Positions 33,813 to 39,617 of a stretch of 39,617 nt of DNA are shown piece by piece. Both the position numbers and the translations under genes were made by a program. A model generated the notes under the pieces. That model did not search any database. It was not told the origin of the DNA and was given only the letters and a program-made list of their open reading frames with translations. The first letter of the stretch is position 1. Each line of letters begins with the position of its first letter. The stretch comes from Nitrospirota bacterium (lineage in GTDB: Bacteria > Nitrospinota_A > UBA7883 > JACRGQ01): assembly GCA_024275955.1 (NCBI GenBank), contig JAJRYD010000029.1, positions 68,500 through 108,116 on the forward strand. Reading direction: 5' to 3'.

Positions 33813-34643
33813 ATGGCAAAGAGGTTAAACTTCTCCAAATGGCATGGGCATGGCAACGATTTTATAATAATCGACGATCGCGCCAACAGGTTTACTTTTA
33901 GTAAAAAACTTGTGGCACAGCTTGGCGACCGCAACTTTGGAATAGGGTGCGACCAGTTTATGGTGATACGCAACTCCAAAAAAGCCGATTTTAAAATGGA
34001 GCTTTACAATCAAGACGGCGGAAAAGCGGAGATGTGCGGCAACGGTATACGTTGCTTTGCCGTTTACCTTTATTCACGAAAAATTACGCGCAAAAAACTG
34101 CTGGAGATTGAAACCGGAGCTGGGATAATACGTCCAAAGATAAAGAGTGACGGAACGGTAGAGGTCGACATGGGTACGCCGATACTAGAAGGGCGGAAAA
34201 TACCTGTGGCACGCGATGGGCTTATAGTAAACCAGCCCCTAAAAATAGGAGCAGGCAGGTTTAGCTTTACCGCCGTTTCTATGGGAAACCCGCACGCGGT
34301 TATTTTTGGACATACGCTGGATGAGGCCGAGTTTCAAAAATACGGCCCGGCAATAGAAAGCCATCCGCTTTTTCCAAAAAGGATAAATGTAGAGTTCGTC
34401 CATCTTATAAGCCGCAAAAAGGTGAGGGCGAAAGTATGGGAACGCGGCGCAGGGCCTACTCTTGCCTGCGGTACAGGCGCGTGCGCCATAGCGGTGGCAG
34501 GTGTGCTTAACGGCCTTACCGACAGGAAGGTTACCGTCGTGCTTCCCGGCGGAAGCTTAAAAATAGAATGGAGAGAAGATAGCAACAGAGTTTTTATGAC
34601 AGGCCCCGCTACGGAAGTTTTTAACGGAACGCTGAAGGTCTAG
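33813..34643 (+). CDS. dapF: Diaminopimelate epimerase
   Basis: A 276-residue, cofactor-independent enzyme that interconverts LL- and meso-diaminopimelate. The two catalytic cysteines are C75 (MCGNGIRC) and C219 (ACGTGACA), in two mirrored domains. FSKWHGHGNDFIIID at the start is characteristic. It supplies meso-DAP both to LysA and to peptidoglycan. It ends 6 bases before the end of a convergent protease gene. Confidence 0.98.
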   Translation: MAKRLNFSKWHGHGNDFIIIDDRANRFTFSKKLVAQLGDRNFGIGCDQFMVIRNSKKADFKMELYNQDGGKAEMCGNGIRCFAVYLYSRKITRKKLLEIETGAGIIRPKIKSDGTVEVDMGTPILEGRKIPVARDGLIVNQPLKIGAGRFSFTAVSMGNPHAVIFGHTLDEAEFQKYGPAIESHPLFPKRINVEFVHLISRKKVRAKVWERGAGPTLACGTGACAIAVAGVLNGLTDRKVTVVLPGGSLKIEWREDSNRVFMTGPATEVFNGTLKV

Positions 34644-34649
34644 AACAGC

Positions 34650-36128
34650 TTATCGCTTTAAGTCCGGCGACATCTTTTCCTTGATGTCGTACCGCTTCAA
34701 AAGCTCGGCCTCGCTTTCCTTTACCGCCTTGTTATCTAGGATACTCTGCGTGCCGTCTTTAGTTTCTATTCGGGTAAACTTGCCGCTACTGTTCTCTAGC
34801 GCTGTTACCAGCTCCAGCATGTCGCCAATCTCGATGCCGTTTACTTTGCTCACCAGCAGGTCGGCCTTTTTGTGGTAGCCGATATTAACTTTGTGCGCAA
34901 GCACACTGCCTATGATTACCAGCTCCCTTGTTTTTTCCGTAGGGTACTGGCTTTCCTCGGTAGCTCTTAAGTATGGCGGCGCCTTTAGGTAATACCATTT
35001 TCTGCCGCGTTCCATAAGGTAGTTTTTGGTAAGTGGCATTAGGATAAGGCCCCCAAAAATGTAGTAGCTTGGCTTTTTGTCGTGAACTTTTGGTATCAGC
35101 TGTACGTTCGGCTTGAGTGGCATAGAAATATCAATCTTCTTTTTATCTCGTATTACGCCAAACTTAAGCGTCTCCCCCAGATAATGGCTACGCACAAGAT
35201 AGGTCGCCGCGAGCCTTATATCTTTGTTTAGTTTTATCGTGCCGTCGTTAGCGGTAGATATGCCGTCTACCTCCACTATTACATCGTCTTTTTGTATAAA
35301 GCCGTAAGCCGAACTGCCAAAGGAAACGTGGTGGACAAGTAGCCCTGCCTCTCCATTTTTCAGACCATAGTATTTTCTTAGCGATTCGCTTTCCATCCCT
35401 TGCGCGAAAATGCCGCTATCGGGGAATCCGTCGTAACTGCCGTCTTCCACATCTTTTAGAAAATGTTTTATTATCGGAGTAGGGATTATATAGCCGATGT
35501 TGTTGCTCGACTGTATTCCCTGCATTACAATTCCGATAATTTTTCCTTTCTCTAAAGCAGGGCCTCCGCTGTTGCCGGGGTTTATAGCTGCGTCTATCTG
35601 CACGCCAAGAAGGTCGTAACTGCTGTGCGTATATTCCATCTGTTCTATACGGGAGACGATCCCTTTGGTAATAGATATCTCGTTGCCGCCCATCGGGAAC
35701 CCGAATACCGAAACCTCGTCCTGTAGTTTAGGCAGTTTGCCTAGGTTTAACGCTTTCGTTTCGTCAAAGAACGACAGGTTGTCAATCTTCAATATCGCAA
35801 GGTCGCACTGATGACCGATTTTTTCTATCCGCGCCGTATACCTTTGCGGGTCGTTCGCTTTTTTAACCTGTATGAAAACCGAATCGCTAACTACATGGGC
35901 GTTTGTAAGTATCCGGTTTCCACTGATTATTACTCCTGTGCCTGTCGCGCTTTTTTGCATTTTGTACTGCCACGGAGTCGAAAAGCTCGGCGCTCTTGAT
36001 ATCGAGAAAATCTTCACGACAGACCTGTTTATAGTGTCGAGTTTGGTTTTCGCATGCGAGGCCGCCGGAGCCGACAAAACAAAAAGCAGGCCAGCGATGA
36101 CGGCGATAGTAGATTGTTTAATAGACAT
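34650..36128 (-). CDS. Deg/HtrA-like serine protease with PDZ domains
   Basis: A 492-residue exported protease. The signal peptide (residues 1-26, IAVIAGLLFVLSAPAASHA) is followed by a trypsin-like S1C domain with the triad H78 (LTNAHVV), D109 (CDLAILKID) and S187 (NPGNSGGP). Two C-terminal PDZ-like domains follow at about 240-320 and 400-470 (for example GFIQKDDVIVEVDGI and LLVSKVNGIEIGDM). The arrangement resembles plant Deg9-type proteases rather than E. coli DegP. ATG 36128 was chosen because it gives a clean signal peptide; the longer open frame reads into pepA. It is 11 bases downstream of pepA and probably cotranscribed. It is presumably a periplasmic quality-control protease. Confidence 0.92.
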   Translation of the reverse strand: MSIKQSTIAVIAGLLFVLSAPAASHAKTKLDTINRSVVKIFSISRAPSFSTPWQYKMQKSATGTGVIISGNRILTNAHVVSDSVFIQVKKANDPQRYTARIEKIGHQCDLAILKIDNLSFFDETKALNLGKLPKLQDEVSVFGFPMGGNEISITKGIVSRIEQMEYTHSSYDLLGVQIDAAINPGNSGGPALEKGKIIGIVMQGIQSSNNIGYIIPTPIIKHFLKDVEDGSYDGFPDSGIFAQGMESESLRKYYGLKNGEAGLLVHHVSFGSSAYGFIQKDDVIVEVDGISTANDGTIKLNKDIRLAATYLVRSHYLGETLKFGVIRDKKKIDISMPLKPNVQLIPKVHDKKPSYYIFGGLILMPLTKNYLMERGRKWYYLKAPPYLRATEESQYPTEKTRELVIIGSVLAHKVNIGYHKKADLLVSKVNGIEIGDMLELVTALENSSGKFTRIETKDGTQSILDNKAVKESEAELLKRYDIKEKMSPDLKR

Positions 36129-36139
36129 CTGTGCCGGCG

Positions 36140-37639
36140 CTATCTGTTTTTTTGCAAAAAGTCTAACAACAGCCTTACCCCTACGCCGGTTCCGCCGGAG
36201 GAGTTGTATGGGGTTGTCGGTTTCGCGCTGTCTGCCGTGCCTGCTATATCTAGGTGTACCCACGGGTAGTCTGTAAATTTTTTGAGAAACGCGGCGGCAG
36301 TTATAGAGCCTGCGTACCTTCCGCCGATATTTTGCATATCGGCTATTTTACTTTTAATCATATTTTCATACTCTTCCCATAGAGGAAACTGCCAGCATCT
36401 CTCGCCTGTGCGTCTGCCCGATTCCAGCACGGAGTCGGCCAGCTTCTGGTCGTTAGAAAATAAGCCTGTGGCGTAGCTTCCAAGCGCTACCATTATCGCG
36501 CCTGTAAGAGTCGCTAGGTCTATCACCTTTGCAGGTTTGTACTTTTGCGCGTATACCAGCGCGTCGGCAAGTATCAAACGGCCTTCGGCATCGGTATTGA
36601 GTACTTCGATTGTCTGTCCGTCGGATGCTTTAATTACATCGCCAGGTTTATTTGCTTTTCCACCCGGCATATTTTCTGTCAATGGCACAAGCCCTACGAT
36701 ATTTTTCTTGGTTTTTAAAAGCCCTGTGGAGAGCATAGTTCCTATAACAGCCGCGCCGCCGCTCATGTCAAACTTCATCGCTTCCATACCGCCAGCAGGC
36801 TTTAAAGATATACCGCCGGTATCGAACGTAAGCCCCTTGCCGACTAAGACAATAGGCTTTTGCGATTTTGGGCCTTTCATATGCTCCATGATGAGAAACT
36901 TTGGTTCTTCCGCGCTTCCCTTTGCTACGGCCCAAAACGAACCCATATTCAGCTTTAGTATCTGTTGCTTGCCTAGAACCTTACACTTTACCCCTGCTTT
37001 TTGTAAATGTTTTCTCGCCTGATTTGCTACGAACGCAGGCGTTGCGATATTGCCCGGATGGTTTTGCAAATCGCGCGCGAGGAAAACACCTCTGGCCGTT
37101 TTTTCTGCCGTGGTTATCGCTTTTTTAACTTTAATGCTCTCTTTCTTTTGCGAAAATATTATCGCTATAGCTTTCTTTTTTGTGTTGTCAGATTTTTTCT
37201 TTTTCTTGTAGGCGGTAAATGAATATCCAGAAAGAATCAAACCTTCCGCCGCCGCCTGTGCAAGCTCGGCAATTCCTATATTTTTGGAAGGAAGGTGTTC
37301 AATCGAAAGGCCTATGCTTTTCGCGCTTCGAGATTTAGCGGCCGCTATAGCCTTAGCCGAAGCTTGCCGTAGAACTTCTGCCGAGAAATTTCTGTCCTTG
37401 CCGAGGCCTACGACGATTACGGTTTCGGCTTTCAGCTTTTGGAGGGTGTCTATAGCTCTTACCGACAGTTTTTTGGCCGTGAACTCTTTTTTGCTTAAAA
37501 GGGAGGTTATCTTTTTGCCAAGTTTCGTGTCGACCGTCTTGTAATGTGTGTCGTTTTTTTTGTCTTCAAAGAGGAATATGACGATTGCGTCGGTTTTAAG
37601 TTTTTCAACTGATTCTGGTTTTAGCTTGATGTTTGCCAT
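36140..37639 (-). CDS. pepA: Leucyl aminopeptidase (cytosol aminopeptidase, M17)
   Basis: A 499-residue dimetal aminopeptidase that removes N-terminal residues from peptides. The C-terminal catalytic domain has VGKGLTFDTGGISLKP and the diagnostic NTDAEGRLILAD, which supply Mn/Zn ligands and catalytic Lys/Arg. The N-terminal macro-like domain covers about 1-165. ATG 37639 begins MANIKLKPE and is preceded by GGAGAAG. The longer open frame upstream has no similarity. It is divergent from the secreted protein gene at 37734 and upstream of the Deg-like protease. Confidence 0.96.
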   Translation of the reverse strand: MANIKLKPESVEKLKTDAIVIFLFEDKKNDTHYKTVDTKLGKKITSLLSKKEFTAKKLSVRAIDTLQKLKAETVIVVGLGKDRNFSAEVLRQASAKAIAAAKSRSAKSIGLSIEHLPSKNIGIAELAQAAAEGLILSGYSFTAYKKKKKSDNTKKKAIAIIFSQKKESIKVKKAITTAEKTARGVFLARDLQNHPGNIATPAFVANQARKHLQKAGVKCKVLGKQQILKLNMGSFWAVAKGSAEEPKFLIMEHMKGPKSQKPIVLVGKGLTFDTGGISLKPAGGMEAMKFDMSGGAAVIGTMLSTGLLKTKKNIVGLVPLTENMPGGKANKPGDVIKASDGQTIEVLNTDAEGRLILADALVYAQKYKPAKVIDLATLTGAIMVALGSYATGLFSNDQKLADSVLESGRRTGERCWQFPLWEEYENMIKSKIADMQNIGGRYAGSITAAAFLKKFTDYPWVHLDIAGTADSAKPTTPYNSSGGTGVGVRLLLDFLQKNR

Positions 37640-37733
37640 AAGGCCCGCTTCTCCAATATAATCACAGTTTCTTAATATTTGATGGTTTCTAATTAACATC
37701 GACAGTATAGTATATCTGAAAGGAAAACAGAAA
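37640..37733. promoter_or_regulatory. Divergent promoter region of pepA and the secreted protein gene
   Basis: These 94 AT-rich bases must hold both start regions. TATAGT at 37706-37711 is a possible -10 box for the plus-strand gene. The ribosome site AAAGGAAAA lies just before ATG 37734. I see no clear -35 elements. Confidence 0.35.
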
Positions 37734-38249
37734 ATGTCTATACGCTTTATTAAAGTTTTAACGCTTTCCTCCCTGCTGTTGTCGACCGCAGTTTCCAGTG
37801 CCGTTGCAGATGAATGGAGGAACTTTAGTGCCGTTGTCATCGAGTATACTCCTGGTAAAGCTACGGAGCTTAAAAGGTCGTCTTTTAAAAGCAAGGTCTC
37901 TGTCTTTGAGCAGGGTGCTGTAAAAGTTATTCAGATAAAAAACTTTATCAGTGGAAAAAGAAAGCACGATGCCCTTATAAAGATCGCCATTTCGTCCAAC
38001 TCGATGGGCAGTATAATTTACGATTCGCAAAATAAGCCGATAGCCGAATATGGCAATGGGAAGATTGTAAGCGACACTCATTATATGTTTGAGCAGGAGT
38101 TAAAAGACGGCGTTACAGTAGGCAGGTGGTTTATAGAAGAAGACTATATTATGAGTGATATCTCGTATATGGATAAGGAAGGCAACCTCTTGTACAAGGA
38201 AACAGTTATATACATAGCCAAACGGCCAAAGAAGAAAAAGCGGAAGTAG
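37734..38249 (+). CDS. Secreted protein of unknown function
   Basis: A 171-residue protein with a clear signal peptide (about 1-25, VLTLSSLLLSTAVSSAVADE). The mature part is beta-rich (SKVSVFEQGAVKVIQIKNF, ALIKIAISSNSMGSIIYD) and ends in a lysine/arginine tail (KRPKKKKRK). I do not recognise a family. The basic tail could contact membrane or cell wall. It stands alone between pepA and a cyclic-nucleotide-binding gene. AAAGGAAAA at 37719-37727 supports the start. Confidence 0.75.
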   Translation: MSIRFIKVLTLSSLLLSTAVSSAVADEWRNFSAVVIEYTPGKATELKRSSFKSKVSVFEQGAVKVIQIKNFISGKRKHDALIKIAISSNSMGSIIYDSQNKPIAEYGNGKIVSDTHYMFEQELKDGVTVGRWFIEEDYIMSDISYMDKEGNLLYKETVIYIAKRPKKKKRK

Positions 38250-38375
38250 TACCAATTTTCAAATCTATCAGCTTGCGCTCCATTTTCTCTTTGCATGTTT
38301 TATAAACGAAGTTTTTTGACAAAAATATATTAGAATCATTGCCATGTAGGAGTCTGTGGTGGAGAATAGTTATTA

Positions 38376-39077
38376 ATGTCAAAATCGCTTAAAGAGCTTT
38401 TAGCCGAACATCTTGAAACCTATACCATCGCTAAAAACCCGATTAATCCCGAAATTTTTGGGGAGATACCTTTCTTCAACGAACTGTTCCCCAAAGATGT
38501 TTGGCCGCTACTGGTCAAGATGGGGGGGAACGATGGTATAGCCTATATAGAGCTGAAAAAAATCGCTCCCCGGACACGCATCATTCAAAAAGGGGTATTC
38601 GACATGATGGTCTATTGGCTGATAGACGGAGAGGCCGACGTAATGGCGACAATAGGCAAAAGAAAAACAATCGTAAAAAAATATAATGAACAGGGGCATT
38701 GTTTTGGGGAGATGGCAATAATAGACGAGAACGAACGCACGGCAGATGTCTATACATGCTCCGATAAAGGAGCAACCATCCTTGAGATAGATTGGTCGAT
38801 TACAGGCAGAGTTGCCGAGCTTGAAAAAAGGTTTAATAAGCTTTTGCTTAAAACAGTAAGCAAAAAACTGCAGGATAGCTATGCGCTAACCAAAAAAGCT
38901 TATCTTGCATTGATAAATATGAAGAATGCTTCCGATGCGCAGTTGGTGGAAATTGCCGAACTGCGCGCGAAACTCGAAAATCATGGCGTTGATGCCGGGG
39001 AGCAGACTTCGATGGATCTTACAGGCGAAATTACCGCTATTACAGATGAGATAACTTCCAGAATAGGCCAGCCGTAA
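38376..39077 (+). CDS. Cyclic nucleotide-binding domain protein
   Basis: A 233-residue soluble protein. A cNMP-binding beta-roll spans about residues 40-150, with the phosphate-binding cassette CFGEMAIIDENERTADV, where the glutamate and arginine normally hold the ribose-phosphate. The rest is helical (LEKRFNKLLLKTVSKKLQDSYA, then a coil-like AELRAKLENHG). No DNA-binding HTH or enzyme domain is seen, so it may be a signalling adaptor. TTGACA at 38316-38321 lies upstream, but I could not find a matching -10 box. GGAG at 38360-38363 is some way from the ATG. Confidence 0.85.
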   Translation: MSKSLKELLAEHLETYTIAKNPINPEIFGEIPFFNELFPKDVWPLLVKMGGNDGIAYIELKKIAPRTRIIQKGVFDMMVYWLIDGEADVMATIGKRKTIVKKYNEQGHCFGEMAIIDENERTADVYTCSDKGATILEIDWSITGRVAELEKRFNKLLLKTVSKKLQDSYALTKKAYLALINMKNASDAQLVEIAELRAKLENHGVDAGEQTSMDLTGEITAITDEITSRIGQP

Positions 39078-39470
39078 TGATAAGAATTTAAGTTAGGAAA
39101 CAGCAGGCGTGCTTATAACCAGAGAGCTTTGCGCACTGCCTTGAGTTTGGGCTATAGGCTTGGGGGAGAGAGCTTATGTATTGGCGGTAGGTTGCCGGCA
39201 ATATAGAGTCTGCGATTCTCGCCTTCATGCGAACAGCTACTCAAAAACCTGAGCTTAGGGAGAGGCTTAATGTCGAAACATCTGCCGGTAAGCTGAGCAA
39301 TCTCTTTTACGGCAAGCAAATACCAGTTGTCCTATTTCGCCAGAATAGACGGTTATAGAGCTGTACACTTTCTGAGCAGAGGCAGAGCTTGCCGTACTCG
39401 ACGACGAATATGCGAAATATGGCGGATTTTTTTGGGGCATATTGGCCAGTCGATAAGTTAACTTGTAATT
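39078..39470. other. Intergenic region before the insertion sequence; no recognised gene
   Basis: About 390 bases without a convincing gene. Two frames stay open for 25-55 codons near 39300-39460 (one reads AEAELAVLDDEYAKYGGFFWG) but lack start codons and ribosome sites. They could be remnants of a gene displaced by the element to the right. I see no tRNA or promoter here. Confidence 0.45.
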
Positions 39471-39497
39471 CCTCGTAGCTTGCTGCGGGGTGAGATT

Positions 39498-39511
39498 CCT
39501 TATATAAGGAG
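39498..39511 (+). promoter_or_regulatory. Palindrome overlapping the transposase ribosome site
   Basis: CCTTATATAAGG (39498-39509) is a perfect 12-base palindrome whose right arm contains most of the ribosome site AAGGAG (39506-39511). Folded in the messenger it would hide the site and limit transposase translation, as known for IS200. Confidence 0.55.
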
Positions 39512-39514
39512 TGG

Positions 39515-39617
39515 ATGGGAACGCTCCGGCGAAGTAGACATAATGTATATCAAATTCACTATCATTTTGTGACCCCTATAAAGTATCGCAAAGGGATATT
39601 TAAAAAGCCGGTGCGAG
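39515..39617 (+). CDS. tnpA: IS200/IS605 family transposase TnpA, N-terminal fragment (cut by window edge)
   Basis: From ATG 39515 the frame is open to the last base. The 34 visible residues start MGTLRRSRHNVY and continue QIHYHFVTPIKYRKGIF. The HNVYxIxYHFVxxxKYRKxxF pattern is diagnostic of the Y1 single-strand transposase TnpA. The HUH motif and catalytic tyrosine lie beyond the window. The ribosome site AAGGAG ends three bases before the ATG and overlaps a palindrome. Confidence 0.82.
   Translation, partial: MGTLRRSRHNVYQIHYHFVTPIKYRKGIFKKPVR

Larger units (their letters stand above)
39471..39617 (+). mobile_element. Left end of an IS200/IS605-type insertion sequence (truncated by window)
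   Basis: The element is recognised by its transposase start at 39515 and a subterminal hairpin at 39471-39490 (8-bp arms 39471-39478 and 39483-39490 around a 4-base loop, with G-U pairs). IS200/IS605 elements lack terminal inverted repeats and instead use such imperfect hairpins, bound by the Y1 transposase. The true left boundary is probably slightly upstream of 39471. The right end and any tnpB are outside the window. Confidence 0.7.

Noticed and set aside
38316-38336. TTGACA followed by TAGAAT as a promoter for the cyclic-nucleotide-binding gene
   Set aside because: The spacing is only 9 bases, too short for a sigma70 promoter; the TTGACA is noted without a call.
1-39617. tRNA, rRNA, CRISPR array or riboswitch
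   Set aside because: Reading the intergenic regions gave no cloverleaf with a T-loop motif, no regularly spaced repeats and no recognisable riboswitch core. A covariance search could still find a divergent one.

Overview
The window reads as about 40 kb of chromosome from a Gram-negative bacterium that can respire at low oxygen. A secretin-like protein, the start of a type II secretion or type IV pilus ATPase, an O-antigen-type polysaccharide locus, DAP/lysine genes and a complete cbb3 oxidase cluster all point that way. Base composition is moderate, genes are tightly packed with many ATGA or 8-base overlaps, and TTG/GTG starts are used. The grouping efp-accB-accC and miaB followed by a bifunctional-nuclease gene recalls deltaproteobacterial or Nitrospinota-like lineages. 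This is only an impression; I cannot name a species.

Layout. 1-2721: 5' end of a GspE/PilB-type ATPase gene leaving the window on the minus strand, then a purine-type NCS2 permease overlapping a short secretin-like gene. 2884-3440: an Rrf2 regulator with a cysteine cluster and a probable self-regulated promoter. 3526-11511: ccoNOQP (cbb3 terminal oxidase) and ccoGHIS (its assembly factors and copper ATPase), with a convergent TauE/SafE-like membrane protein at 11513-12187. 12613-18121: heme A synthase, heme O synthase, an orphan heme-copper-oxidase-fold protein that lacks two of three CuB histidines, an ABC-2 exporter pair and a DUF420 (CtaM-like) protein. 18126-19986: miaB and a bifunctional-nuclease-family gene. 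20583-24726: a polysaccharide operon (TPR-like membrane protein, O-antigen ligase/polymerase, a frameshifted family 2 glycosyltransferase, a WecA/MraY-type transferase). 24833-26391: a tiny membrane protein and a receiver-TPR protein. 26700-28048: a decayed Nudix hydrolase gene and dapA on the minus strand. 28426-34643: efp, accB, accC, an Na+-dependent amino-acid-type symporter, lysA, dapF. 34650-37639 (minus): a Deg-like protease and PepA. 37734-39077: a secreted protein of unknown function and a cyclic-nucleotide-binding protein. 39471-end: the left end of an IS200/IS605-type element, whose transposase gene runs off the window.

How it fits together. The Rrf2 protein is a good candidate controller of the adjacent cbb3 genes. 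CcoI/CcoS/CcoH/CcoG supply copper and assemble CcoNOQP. cbb3 uses only hemes b and c, so the downstream ctaA-ctaB pair implies a separate heme A/O-requiring enzyme. No canonical aa3 oxidase is in the window; the only oxidase-like protein beside these genes is the CuB-deficient orphan, which makes this the least ordinary region. Signs of genome wear include a Nudix pseudogene, a frameshifted glycosyltransferase, a dispersed intergenic repeat in two copies and an insertion sequence at the right edge. No tRNA, rRNA or CRISPR array was seen.
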